DNA from: CBDFMG01 sp965221205 [NCBI: bacterium]
GTDB taxonomy: Bacteria > SM23-31
Direction: 5' to 3'
Assembly: GCA_965221205.1 (NCBI GenBank)
Contig: OZ244870.1
Span: forward strand, 682,001 to 746,000
DNA: 64,000 nt
Shown here: positions 8,438 through 18,585 of the stretch, in pieces
Layout of the letters: every line of letters begins with the position of its first letter
How positions within the stretch are numbered: position 1 is the stretch's first letter
Notes under the pieces: generated by a model
The model's database searches: none
What the model saw: only the letters and a program-made list of their open reading frames with translations
Told to the model about the DNA's origin: nothing
Program-made: the position numbers and the translations under genes

Positions 8438-11122
8438 ATGATTTTTTGTAACCCTCATAATTATTTCAAACTGATACTTTGTTTGATCCTTTTACAAGGA
8501 GCAACAAATTCCAGCACGTCATATGCCCAGTCTGGTAATTTCGCCAGCAATTCAAAACTTAATCCATATATCCCCCTGACCTCGTTTGAATATAAAAATG
8601 CCCCGTTTAAAATCGGCGGTCCCGTCAATTTTATTGTTGTCGATAACGGTTTTAGAGCATATTTTGATATATTGAATTCTTCTGATGTGGAGATTTCAAG
8701 TCTGCATGTTTGGCTGTTGGTGTACTTTCAACACAGAAAAAAACCTGTTTTGTATGAGCGGACCTTCCACGAGCCAATCTCCTCAAAAAGTTCCCGTAAC
8801 TTTATCTGGAACGAATCACCGAGCCAGTATGGAAATCCAACAGCGGGTGTCGTCGTACCATATTACATAGAACTATCTGGAAAAGAAGACTGGTATCTTT
8901 CAGATAGTTATAGACCAAATGTGGAGGATTTTGCCTTATCAATGGGACCAAATAATTCATCCAGCGAATCAGAAAACAGCTCGTTCCATAAGGAAATGAG
9001 GGCGGTACGGGTTGCCAACGGTCCCAAAATCGACGGTGTTCTCGATGACCCGGTGTGGCAAGAGGCGGTGTTTCGGGACGATTTTATCCAGCGGGTCCCG
9101 GATACGGGAGCTCCTCCGACTGAAAAGACCGAAATCGCGATCATTTATGACGATGAGAATGTTTATTTTGGTGTCCGCTTGTATGAGTCCGAGCCTGACA
9201 AAATCCGCATTACAGAGTTAAGGAGGGATGGAAACGATATTTTTGATGACAGGTTCGAGATAGTGCTCGATACATTCCATGACCATCGAAGCGCCTATAA
9301 CCTTATTGTTACTGCTGCGGGAAAACTCACCGATGCAATCATATGGGAAGACGGGAGAATACGTAATGGCGCCTGGGTGGGTGTTTGGGATGCTGTATCT
9401 TCCATCGATGATAAGGGGTGGTACCTTGAGATCTTTGTGCCGTGGCAGACGCTCCGGTATAATGAAGGAGATAATCTTGTCTGGGGAGCTAATTTTGTAC
9501 GCACAATAATACGAAAAAATGAAAAAGACATCTGGCGTTTTGTGCCGCTCTATGCAGGCGTAGAAGGACAGGAACGTGTTTCTCATGCAGGTGATGTCAC
9601 CGGTTTCAATGGTTTGGAGATGGGTGGTAATTTTGATTTTAAACCCTTTGTAACCGGTGGTTTGCAGCGTGATGACTTCGCAGAAGATGACCTCGGTGAA
9701 TTCGGAATTGACTTAAAAAAGAGCATCACGTCGACATTAACGGCTGATTTTACCTATAATACCGATTTTGCGCAGGTCGAAGCAGACCAAGAGCAGGTGA
9801 ATCTGACACGATTTGACTTGTTTTTTCCGGAAAAACGGGATTTCTTTCTGGAAGGCGCAGGAACATTTTCGTTCGGTCAAGGCCAAGGAGGTGCAAATCC
9901 TCTGCTGCGACAGGCAGCTAATATTCAACTATTTCACAGCAGGACTATCGGTCTGTCGGACGGAAATCTTGTCCCTATCATAGGCGGGGCACGTCTCAAC
10001 GGCAGGATAGGCAATTATGCGTTGGGTCTCATGTCGCTTCAGACCCAAAAAACGTCCCCTGTTGTTGATGAACCAACTATACCAGAGACTAATTATAGTG
10101 CATTCAGGCTGAAGCGGGATATATTAACCCGATCTGCGGTCGGTGTTATGTTCTTGAATAAGGAAGCGGTGAACGGTGGCTATAATCGTTCGTTCGGTTT
10201 TGATTCCAATTTCAATGTCAATGATAAGTTTTCATTCTATGTAGTAGGAGCAGGCACTTTTTCTCCTGGAAAAGAAGGCAAAAAAAATAATCTTGCCGGT
10301 AACACCGGATTCCGGTTTCAATCAGATCTGTGGCAGTATAATCTATCCTTTTTGAATATTGATAAGGATTTTAATCCCGAAATGGGATTTGTAAGAAGAA
10401 AAGGTATCAGGTTCACCGAAGGTGGCGTCACGTTTTCCCCACGCTTCAATCAAATTCCCGCAATTCGACAGGTGTTTTTTACCGCCAACGGCAATTACCA
10501 GACCAATCGCCATAATCGGGTACTCAATAGAAAGGCGACCGGAACATTGACTATGAACTTTGAAAATACAACGAATTTCAGCATTACGGTTGACAGGGAG
10601 TTGGAGTACCTCGATGAAGATTTTGAAATTCGACCGGGTCGGATAATTCCTCAGGAAAGCTATACCAATACGACATTTCGCGGCCGATTTCGTTCGGACA
10701 ACACAAAACCCGTTCATGGGTCGGTAAATATCAATGGGGGAGATTTTTTTACCGGAACTTCATTCGGAGGAGGAGTGAGTACAACGGTTCTGGCACATCC
10801 CCAAATCTTTGCAAGTGGGAATTACAGTTACAGCAAGGTCGAACTCCCGGAGGGGGATTTTCATACGAATTTAATTTCAGCACGGTTGAGCTATGCATTT
10901 AATACAAAATTATATATCAAAGGTTTTTTCCAGTGGGTCGATGATGCATTGCTTTTCGATGACAGAAATCAGGTGTCACAAAACATTATTCTCCGCTATA
11001 TATACAGGCTCGGGAGCGATTTTTATTTAGTATATAATCAGGAAAATTTATTGGGAACCGGTAATGACGTGACCACCAACCGAACCCTCCTCGCAAAAAT
11101 TACCTACCTATTACGGAAATAA
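8438..11122 (+). CDS. CBM9-like / DUF5916 outer-membrane beta-barrel protein
   Basis: 894 residues. A signal peptide runs to about residue 31 (ending TSYAQSG). Residues ~45-170 form a beta-rich region I do not recognise. From ~187 a CBM9-like domain follows (IDGVLDDPVWQEA, then YDDENVYFGVRLYESEPDKI), and from ~385 the DUF5916 region with many alternating beta strands and a motif-rich segment (FPEKRDFFLEGAGTFSFG), ending in aromatic/hydrophobic strands as expected of an outer-membrane barrel (LLAKITYLLRK). DUF5916 proteins are common in Bacteroidota relatives and often sit near secreted hydrolases; their substrate is unknown. Start is the first ATG of the frame; the ribosome-binding site is weak. 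Confidence 0.85.
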   Translation: MIFCNPHNYFKLILCLILLQGATNSSTSYAQSGNFASNSKLNPYIPLTSFEYKNAPFKIGGPVNFIVVDNGFRAYFDILNSSDVEISSLHVWLLVYFQHRKKPVLYERTFHEPISSKSSRNFIWNESPSQYGNPTAGVVVPYYIELSGKEDWYLSDSYRPNVEDFALSMGPNNSSSESENSSFHKEMRAVRVANGPKIDGVLDDPVWQEAVFRDDFIQRVPDTGAPPTEKTEIAIIYDDENVYFGVRLYESEPDKIRITELRRDGNDIFDDRFEIVLDTFHDHRSAYNLIVTAAGKLTDAIIWEDGRIRNGAWVGVWDAVSSIDDKGWYLEIFVPWQTLRYNEGDNLVWGANFVRTIIRKNEKDIWRFVPLYAGVEGQERVSHAGDVTGFNGLEMGGNFDFKPFVTGGLQRDDFAEDDLGEFGIDLKKSITSTLTADFTYNTDFAQVEADQEQVNLTRFDLFFPEKRDFFLEGAGTFSFGQGQGGANPLLRQAANIQLFHSRTIGLSDGNLVPIIGGARLNGRIGNYALGLMSLQTQKTSPVVDEPTIPETNYSAFRLKRDILTRSAVGVMFLNKEAVNGGYNRSFGFDSNFNVNDKFSFYVVGAGTFSPGKEGKKNNLAGNTGFRFQSDLWQYNLSFLNIDKDFNPEMGFVRRKGIRFTEGGVTFSPRFNQIPAIRQVFFTANGNYQTNRHNRVLNRKATGTLTMNFENTTNFSITVDRELEYLDEDFEIRPGRIIPQESYTNTTFRGRFRSDNTKPVHGSVNINGGDFFTGTSFGGGVSTTVLAHPQIFASGNYSYSKVELPEGDFHTNLISARLSYAFNTKLYIKGFFQWVDDALLFDDRNQVSQNIILRYIYRLGSDFYLVYNQENLLGTGNDVTTNRTLLAKITYLLRK

Positions 11123-11187
11123 GCAGTAATAAATCTTATTACTCAGTTTTCCAGGATTCAGAACAAATGCGAGTTGAAGCTTTCCAA

Positions 11188-11280
11188 ATCGTACAATCCG
11201 AGGAGCAGAAAACACTTGGAAAAACTATATACATACTCTAGTATCTAATTCAGAGTGTCCGTTTTGTTCTAACAACATAC
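11188..11280. repeat. Intergenic repeat, copy C, with IS3-like end
   Basis: Core ATCGTACAATCCGAGGAGCA plus GAAAACACTTGG, about 65 bases after the DUF5916 stop. From AAAACACTTG (11209) to the final ATAC (11280) is exactly 72 bases; the right end of the IS3 element runs from AAAACACTTG (31103) to GTAC (31174), also 72 bases, and the last ~22 bases align (CCGTTTTGTTCTAACAACAT versus CCAACATGTTCTGACGACGT). Copy C therefore looks like a degenerate solo IS end or MITE-like derivative. Confidence 0.55.
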
Positions 11281-11490
11281 AAATTTAAAAAAATGGTAGA
11301 CAAATATTCAGATCAACTCTAAGTCTATCTTGAAAAAAGCAGTCTAAAAAATTCCAATGGGTATTATAGGCTTTCCGAATTAAGATCGCCACTGGATAAT
11401 TTTTTGCAATCTTAAATTCCCGATATGCTCTCTTAGCGAGAGGTAAAGTAAACTCTTTATTGATTTTAAATTTATTATTTAGTTTGAAAA

Positions 11491-12010
11491 TTAGGTCAAA
11501 AACGGACTAACGTGAATTTTGATTAAAGGATGGAATAGATTTTGGTTTCTGTAATTGTATCTCCATTTCACTGTGCGGTATACCAGGCAATGATTTTTGC
11601 TGACACCATGGTACTGTAAGCGTCTTTCTTGTGCACATGACCAGAACCCCTCAAGGCCGTTACTATGACGACGTCCCGTGATGCACTCTGTGTTATGATC
11701 GACCGTACGCTGTTTACCAAAAAGCTTCAGCGATGTATACGAACGGAACGTATCAGTGTAGAAGACGCTCCCTTGCTCAGCGGTGTCCCTGATCCCGTTC
11801 ATCAAGCGGCAGTCACATCGTAGTAAATAGCTTCCCATGACGTTCCACCATACCGAAAACCTTTATTGTACTGGCACTCCCGCGACCGCTGGTTCCCGTA
11901 TGTTTCCCACCAAAGCAGCTTGCAGCACATTCTATCCCGCCGGAAAGTCTTCTCACTGCCTGACATAAAAAATTATAAATCTCCTGTCGATAAAGCATCT
12001 ATGTGCCTCG
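11491..12010 (-). mobile_element. IS1595-family (ISXO2-like) transposase remnant, copy 1
   Basis: Two minus-strand frames hold successive parts of one DDE transposase: SGGIECAASCFGGKHTGTSG, then GSASTIKVFGMVERHGK (11813-11998) and YTDTFRSYTSLKLFG through HSNGLEGFWS to the C-terminus (11491-11838). Typical IS1595 transposases have ESYFGGK around the first catalytic residue; here it has become CAASCFGGK. The N-terminal zinc ribbon and helix-turn-helix are missing and the frame is broken near 11830, so the element is dead. A close copy of its 3' end lies at 20600-20817. Confidence 0.75.
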
Positions 12011-12136
12011 CACCGTCGTGGAGCAAAAACTAAGACCCCTGGCAGCTTTATTGGCAGGTATCTCCAAAGAAAAATAGAGTTTCTTTCAAAATTATTTTTA
12101 TATACTAATGCGGAACATAGCGACACACGCGCCCGG

Positions 12137-12505
12137 TCATACCGCCTCGATATCGGTTCGAGCGAAGTCGTTGCCCTTGAACAGCAGCGGCTCACCCATC
12201 GTGTCCGCGAGCACATAGGCGAAGCAGTCGCCGAAGTTCAGCGCAGCCGAGTGGTTTCCCTTGCCGAAACGACGCCAAGCACGCTGTGCCGCTACTAAAT
12301 GTTCTACCGTGACCGGCATCAGTTCGACCTCGGCGCGTTCCAGAAACACGTCGAGTTCGTGACTCGCCGCCGTGCCGCCGCGGCTTTCCAAGACGTTGGC
12401 GACCGACATGCGACAGGGCATGGCCGTCATGATCGCCTCCGCATGGTGCTTCGCATCCGCCTCGTGGAGCAGAACCGCCAACACCGCTGAGCTGTCGACA
12501 GTCAC
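12137..12505 (-). CDS. vapC: VapC-type PIN-domain ribonuclease toxin
   Basis: 122 residues with the PIN fold layout: first acidic residue in VDSSAVLAVL, a mid-protein Glu in SVANVLESRG, and the C-terminal acidic pair in NFGDCFAYVLADTMGEPLLFKGNDF (shown in overlapping parts: NFGDCFAYVLA and LLFKGNDF). PIN toxins of type II toxin-antitoxin systems cleave RNA with Mg2+. The ATG overlaps the stop of the upstream antitoxin gene by four bases, the usual coupled arrangement. The gene is GC-rich, unlike its surroundings, so it was acquired by transfer together with the following GC-rich block. Confidence 0.9.
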   Translation of the reverse strand: MTVDSSAVLAVLLHEADAKHHAEAIMTAMPCRMSVANVLESRGGTAASHELDVFLERAEVELMPVTVEHLVAAQRAWRRFGKGNHSAALNFGDCFAYVLADTMGEPLLFKGNDFARTDIEAV

Positions 12506-12735
12506 TTGGGCAATCCATGCTCCACGGCGGACGGTCCCGGACCCAGCAGATTGGCGCAGCGCTGACCAATGGCAACCAACTCTTCAACGCGAATATCCAT
12601 GTCGCGCCGACGCTTCTCACGTTCCAGACGTTCGCGCAGTGCGACGGTAATCGCGCCGATCATGGTCTCGCCAGTCAATTGGGCCAATTCATCAGCCAGC
12701 CGGCAGGTTTCGTTATTCTTAATGTTGAGACCCAT
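12502..12735 (-). CDS. vapB: VapB-type antitoxin (Rv0623-like)
   Basis: 77 residues beginning MGLNIKNNETCRLADELAQL and followed by TGETMIGAITVALRERLE, the typical N-terminal signature of Rv0623-like VapB transcription factors, which neutralise VapC and repress their own operon. I chose the ATG at 12735 because homologues begin with this sequence; the frame stays open upstream but that part is Arg/Pro/Gly-rich and not protein-like. It overlaps vapC by ATGA. Autoregulation from the spacer upstream is likely by family, though no clear operator was identified. Confidence 0.88.
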   Translation of the reverse strand: MGLNIKNNETCRLADELAQLTGETMIGAITVALRERLEREKRRRDMDIRVEELVAIGQRCANLLGPGPSAVEHGLPK

Positions 12736-13208
12736 TTCCAACCTCTCAGGTAGTTGAGGACAAATATCATCAATTTTATTATGCCACGCCCCGACAGCAT
12801 GCAACACCAGTGGACGGCCGCGCTCCATGCACCGCATTTCACGTTTCCAGCGTCCGCTCACACGCCGCGGCGACTCCCTTGAGCGAGAACTCCCCGGCCC
12901 GGTACTGCGGGAAATCTCCCCCAATCGTAACAATCCATTATGCCCATCCGGGTCTAATACCGCGTGCTCCCGCGCCTGCCGCATCCCTTCCCCGAACCGC
13001 CGCCGTGCAGGCGGCGGGGAACCGGCCTTCCCGCTCGGCTCGATCAAGGTTTGAACGTGCTGACGGCCCGGCTGGCGCCGGTGCGGATCCGGGCGGAAAG
13101 GCGAACTCCCAAAGCAGGAAGCGACGGGTAGGAACTTGCGAAAACTTTCGCCGTTTAATGGCGGCAGAATCAAACACACTCTCGTTTGCAGACTTCAATC
13201 TCATATTT
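12736..13208. other. GC-rich gene-free spacer upstream of vapBC
   Basis: About 470 bases between the vapB start and the end of the helicase pseudogene. Long frames exist on both strands but are low-complexity Arg/Pro/Gly/Ala translations without family resemblance. It should contain the vapBC promoter next to 12736. Otherwise I see nothing. Confidence 0.4.
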
Positions 13209-16200
13209 CTATTCTTCCAGAATTTTCTCTCGAGCGATTTTCTCGATCTCGGCGGCATCGAAACTGCCGTCAGGGCCGTCCTCCGAGAAGATCAACCGAC
13301 TCGCATAATTATTTTTCTTGTACCAATCGCGCTTACGTTTCCACGCTTCGCGGTAGTTCGGTACATTCCGCAATTTACCGAGATGTTCCCAGTAGTAGAC
13401 GTTCCCCTCGAAGCTTGCAGTGAAGTCAGGAAGTCGAAAATCTATAGGGTTCGACTTCGAATATAGGGGCTCTTCGTACTTGTAGCTGATCTCCAGCGAA
13501 TCGAGAATATCCGCCACGATGACCTCGCTCTTCGATCGAACTGCAATGCCCCTTCTCGTGCGATGGATAAGCGACTCCAGGTGAGGCCGCTTCACGTCGT
13601 CTGGTCGGACAGCCAAGCTGAACATATGGGTATTACGTCGACGCGTGTCCGAGCAGTCTGGACTGCGCAGTCGACGCAGCAACTCGGTGTCCTTTTCAAT
13701 TAGTAAAACTAGCTTGTGTCGGAAACGGGTGAGCCCTGTATAGATCAACTCCCGGCTCAATATCTGGGCCTTCTGCGGGATGATCAGAAAGACCACATCA
13801 AAGTCGCTTCCTTGGGCCTTGTGAACTGTCAGCGCGTACGCGAGTTCCAGATTGTTATCGACCTGGTTTCCGGAGTACCGATAGGACACCTCGGGTTGTG
13901 TTGAAAAGACTGTGTCGAGGTAGGAACCATTCTCCGTCTTTTCGGTACGTTTTACGATACCGATCTCGCCGTTCGCCACGTAATCGAGGCCTGTCTCTCG
14001 TGGCCAGCCCGCAATGCTCCGGTTGATGACCTGAATTACCTTGTCCGTGTAGACGATTTCCTGCTCTCCGAAAGGCAACGGATTACTACGGTTTTGCCTT
14101 GCTTTGGCAATAAGTCCTCCCTTGTATTCCATCTGGATCAGACGGTTGAGATCGTCTGTGCCGAAGTGCTGAATATGGGTGGGAGAGAGGAGTTGCCAAT
14201 CCTCGCTACGCTTCCAGTCCTTGGAGTCGATCCCAAGCGAGATGTTGAAGCTTTGGTAGTCGTTTTCTCGGATCCCAAGATTTTCCGCCATCCTCTCCCT
14301 AAGTTTGGCTACCAACTCTTCGTGGCTATTCCAGAAAACGACCTCAAGATCACCAACCGACTCTCCGCGAGCGACGGCAGCCAGAATCTCGTCGTCGCCC
14401 GGATTAACGACCGATGCTCGGTAACCGTCGGCAAAGGCTAAAGCGATGCTTTCTTCGTCGGAGGCTGTCCTCGTCTTCATCGGCACGCATGCATACGTTG
14501 AGGGCTGCGATGCAGTCAGGGTAGTCCTTCTGTAGCCACTCGATGATGTCCGCGAAAGGTCTCCCCCGGTCCAATCGGAGGAAGCTGGTTAAGATCGCCC
14601 ACCAAGATCAGCCTACTCAACGGCCCAGAATCGAGGGCGCGCAGCAGCGTTCCAAAGAGGTCCGTTGGGATCATCGAGCATTCGTCAACGACTACGGTCG
14701 TCGCCTGAAAGGGACTCTGATCGCTGTCCGGTTTTAACGCGAAGATGTCGGGTACGAACCAACCTTGCTTCAGCAGAAACTGATGAATGGTCATCGCGTT
14801 GCGTTCGGTCGCTGTCGAAAGACGAACGCGCGCTTTCCCGGTCGGTGCAAGCAAGAGCGTCGGATGGCGCCCCTCGGCGCGACGGAGTTCCTGGAGAAAG
14901 ACCTTGAGCACCGATGTCTTGTGCCCGTACCAGCGGCGCCGGTCAACACGCTTAGCCTCCGCGAGAACAGTGTACCCAGTGCAGCTTGCTTCTCCTTTAA
15001 GGCTGCATGCTGGCGGTCAGACTCTGGGTTGCCGAAAAGTTCCTTGAGCGCAGCAAGCCAGTTGATCGAGCAATCGGTGGCGGGATTCACCCTCTTGGCC
15101 CGCCGCTTGATCAGCGACGCGGTGTGCTGTTCCAGGGACTGGAGTCGCTTAAGCGCGATCAGCTTCGGATCGGAGTCCAAGGCTGTCCACAGGATTTGTT
15201 GGTAAAAGGCTGCCTCGGCCAGTACGACTTTCCGATCTGGCCGGCATTCGCGCCGCTCGGAGAAACGCTCGTAAATGAGCTCAAGGAAATTGTCGAACGT
15301 AAGAACTGTGTCTCCATTGTCAGCGGCCTTCTGGAGCACCGAAACACCGACCGCGCGAACCCTGCGTCGGTCGTCGTGAGATACTTCGTCGCCGTCCGGG
15401 AACAATGCGGCATTTCCTTCCGGGAAAAGGCCGTGATCAATGGCTTCCAGCGCGACCAGATCCGAGTCTCTTGCTCCAAGATCACTCTCGGATAGGATGT
15501 AGGGGTTGGCGACCAGTTCCTCCTCGGTGGCGTTGATCCCACTTGCCATCCGCAGGTCTGGGTTAGCGATCCGCTCGACTTGGCGCCGCGAGAGTTCGAA
15601 GCGGGCGAGCTTGGACAGGAGCGCATGTCGGGATTGAAGTACACTCCACCGTTCCCGCGCCTTGTGCAATCCTGCGTGGTAGGGTCCATCTTCTTGGCTC
15701 GACTTTACCTTCAAGTATCGACAGAACGTAATTCCAGGCGTTCTCATTTCGCTGAGACATAGGTTTGAGCACGGTTCGCTGAAACGAAGTCCCCTTCGAA
15801 AAGCCGAGATTCTGAAGCACGCTCCCGGCACCTGGGAACGCACCGCGGTTACTCCATGCCTCGGCCAGCGCGTCGTTGAGCCAATCAAGGCGTCGCTCCC
15901 AATCCCCCGAAACATGCCCGTCCGCCGCCACACGCTCCACGCATTGAATGAGGCGTTCGAGGATGGCGACGGCCACATCGTCCGAGACATGTTCCCCGCC
16001 GTAGGAGAAGGGCAGCAGGGCATTCTGGGGAACTCGGCAAATGATGTTATCAGTGGAGCGCCCGTCCCGGAGATATTCTTGGTATGGAATGCGGATACCC
16101 TGGTCGGGGTAGGCCTGGGTGATGCGGCGTGACCAGACCGGATATTGTTCCTGATAGTTGGGGGTCGTGCCGAAGTAAAGCTGTGGACCTACTTCAGCGA

Positions 16201-16747
16201 CCCTGCCGACACCGATAATGATGCGCCGAGTATTCTCATCGAGGGGATTGCCGTGGTTGCAGTAGTAGAAGACGAGAGACCTGCCAGCTTCCAACTTCGC
16301 CCAAAACCGCTTGAGAAGTTCTCGCTGGCGATCCGGTTCGAAGACCCAGCCTTGATCTTTGGGCTTGTCCGGCAATCGGATCGAGAGATCCTCCGCTTCG
16401 CAGACCTCTTGGAAGAACTCCTCGCGCATCCAGCGATAAGGGACTGGGCATGTTGAGTACGGAGGAAGCGTCTCGGGGACCGACGGTAATTTCCGGAACT
16501 CCAGCGGGTCATGATGTTCAATAACGAAGCCTCGGTCTGCATAAGCAGCGGGATCGCGTGAACAAGGCGGCAGCCAACCGTCCAACTCCATGAGAGGGCT
16601 GCCGGCAGCCTTACGCTCCCTATCGTCATCGCGTGAGTTGCGGATATGTTGGTGAACAATGCAATGAGCGTTGAGATGCTGAGCATCGCAGACTCGTCCG
16701 TCCCACCCACGATCATGCCAAGCCAGACGAACCGAGAGGTGCGTCAT
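13209..16747 (-). pseudogene. Large RecD/UvrD-like SF1 helicase with C-terminal nuclease-like domain, frameshifted
   Basis: Consecutive minus-strand frames encode one protein of about 1,180 residues. The N-terminal part (MTHLSVRLAWHDRGWDGRVC onward) has no domain I can name. The helicase core follows: Walker A split by a frameshift (LSVLTGAAGTG, resuming as SVLKVFLQELRR), then TLLLAPTGKAR, Walker B VVVDECSM with LVGDLNQLPPIGPG, and motif VI region ALTVHKAQGSDFD with LIYTGLTRFRHKLVL. The last ~130 residues (AVRSKSEVIVADILDSL, later PIDFRLPDF and YYWEHLGKL) resemble a restriction-endonuclease-like fold. Breaks lie near 15700, 14920 (a two-base insertion inside Walker A), 14560 and 14490. Such helicase-nuclease genes often belong to phage-defence islands. 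A short unidentified GC-rich remnant precedes it (to about 17006). Confidence 0.8.
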
Positions 16748-17196
16748 TATTTGTTGTTCCCTCCACGGGTATGATGGCTACCAGGGGCGACCGGTACCGG
16801 TCCTGATATCGGCCGGCCTGACCGCCACTCGGTGCCTGATAAATCGACCGCTGCCCGGTCGCGCTGCTCAAGGCACGCCGCAAACCGGCGAACAGCTCTT
16901 CACCTCCGCCGCCAACTCCATGCCCGCTACCCCGACTCGTCGCCGGGTCTGACGCTTGAGGGCCGAGGCAAGGTGCCATTCGAGCATAATTGAATCTATT
17001 GACCACACATATATATGTCCCCCCAGGACATTTTTAACTCACATATTACAAAAATAACTATTAGAAAATCTCGTTAAATTTGCATTCAAAATATACTAAA
17101 GCCTATTCGACCGATAATATAATACACACCCACCACGGCTTTTTACTGATCATGTAATTCCTGAAAAACCTCACAAATGGAGTTGCACTTCTGATA
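16748..17196. other. Right edge of the GC-rich block and AT-rich spacer
   Basis: Up to about 17000 the sequence is GC-rich and encodes on the minus strand a fragment ending LVAIIPVEGTTN that stops just before the helicase start; I cannot assign it. At about 17005 composition switches abruptly to AT-rich, marking the island boundary. 17040-17196 contains no gene and lies downstream of the GlmU-like gene. Confidence 0.35.
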
Positions 17197-18444
17197 TCAA
17201 CGGATGAATTTCGCCCGTTCATCCGCAGTAGTGTTATGAATATGAGTAAATAAACGCTGGAACTCAACAAATAGTTTCATTTTTTTTCGAGCTACTACAT
17301 ATTGTGCCGTTTCCCAGGCATTTTTCAACCTATATTCCGCAAATCCGTGTCGTCCACCCCATGAAAATGAGGGTATGTATTTCGGCTGGAATCCGCCGCC
17401 GAAAATATTTGAACAGACACCGACTACGGTGCCGGTATTGAACATTGTATTGATACCTGTTTTGCTGTGGTCGCCAATGTAAAGACCCGCAAATTGCGAC
17501 CCAGTATCGACCTGCTCATCGTTCAGAAAAACCTTGACAGGTTTATAATTATTTTTGAGATTACTGTTCGTTGTATCTGCACCGAGATTCACCCATTGGC
17601 ACAGATAGGAGTGACCGAGAAAACCCTCATGTTGCTTGTTGCTGTGTGAATGAATTATCGATACGGTAACTTCTCCCCCAATTTTGCTGAACTCACCTAT
17701 GCTTGTTCCCCCGTAAATTTTTGCTCCTGCTTTAATAACGGCATTTTTCCCTATGTATGCAGGACCCTCAATAAATGAATTGGCCATAACTGTTACACCC
17801 GATTCGATACAAACCGGGCCTTCTTCGGCATCAATAACAACACCCGGTTTGATTTTTGTGTCGGTGCCAATACATATTTTTTCTTTGGCGACAAGGGAAC
17901 AGCCTTCATAAACGATACCATCGATATAGGGATCGCTGCAGAGACGGGCAAAATCCGATGTAATATATTCGCTGTTTTTATTTATGAGATCCCATGGATA
18001 GCCGATACTGTCAACCTTCACTTTTTTAACAGGCAGCTTTGGAAATAGAGACTTCAATTCAAGTGGTTTTCCGGCATTCGACCTGACCGTCTTCACATCT
18101 TTCGGAGAGAGAATGGCTGCTGCTACCGTATCATCCTTGCAGAAAAGACACTTGTCCTCGCCTTTGAGAAGCTGTGATAAAAAATTTCCATCGAACAGCA
18201 ATCTGCCATTTATAAATGTATACCAGTCATCTTCAAACCTGTTCACCGGAATGCCTTCGGCTTCAGCGGAAACCGTTTCGACGAGATAATCTCTGCAGTG
18301 ATAGACAATATGTTCAGACTGACAGGCATGCAATATTTTTTCTGCGAGATTGGTAATCCCGCATTTGAGAAAATATACCGGCCTCATCCAAACCAAAGGG
18401 AGGAAGTTCCTGTACCGGCTGTCTTCAAATATACATAGATTCAT
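17197..18444 (-). CDS. Alternative bacterial GlmU-like sugar nucleotidyltransferase / acetyltransferase
   Basis: 415 residues. The N-terminal half starts MNLCIFEDSRYRNFLPLVWM, characteristic of the divergent nucleotidyltransferase domain of the alternative GlmU family found in Bacteroidota and relatives. The C-terminal half is a left-handed beta helix of hexapeptide repeats (IGTDTKIKPGVVIDAE, IESGVTVMANSFIEGP, IGKNAVIKAGAKIYGG) with an insert around HSHSNKQHEGFLGHSYL. Such proteins are taken to make UDP-GlcNAc for peptidoglycan and lipopolysaccharide; the assignment of both activities is by family. It is transcribed leftward, with about 140 bases to the oppositely oriented GH57 remnant. Confidence 0.85.
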   Translation of the reverse strand: MNLCIFEDSRYRNFLPLVWMRPVYFLKCGITNLAEKILHACQSEHIVYHCRDYLVETVSAEAEGIPVNRFEDDWYTFINGRLLFDGNFLSQLLKGEDKCLFCKDDTVAAAILSPKDVKTVRSNAGKPLELKSLFPKLPVKKVKVDSIGYPWDLINKNSEYITSDFARLCSDPYIDGIVYEGCSLVAKEKICIGTDTKIKPGVVIDAEEGPVCIESGVTVMANSFIEGPAYIGKNAVIKAGAKIYGGTSIGEFSKIGGEVTVSIIHSHSNKQHEGFLGHSYLCQWVNLGADTTNSNLKNNYKPVKVFLNDEQVDTGSQFAGLYIGDHSKTGINTMFNTGTVVGVCSNIFGGGFQPKYIPSFSWGGRHGFAEYRLKNAWETAQYVVARKKMKLFVEFQRLFTHIHNTTADERAKFIR

Positions 18445-18585
18445 AGCAGTTCCAATTTACTTACACGGGCTGTGCCTGATTAAAGGTTGAAGATTAAATA
18501 AAGTAAATGTACCAATTACTGATTTCATCTGCAAGCCGTTTATGAAAGGAAATGTATTGATTTTCTACTATGTGTTACCTATTTT

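Noticed and set aside
12810-13466. 218-aa plus-strand frame in the GC-rich block
   Set aside because: Pro/Arg/Ala/Ser-rich translation typical of non-coding frames in GC-rich DNA; it also overlaps the coding end of the helicase on the other strand.
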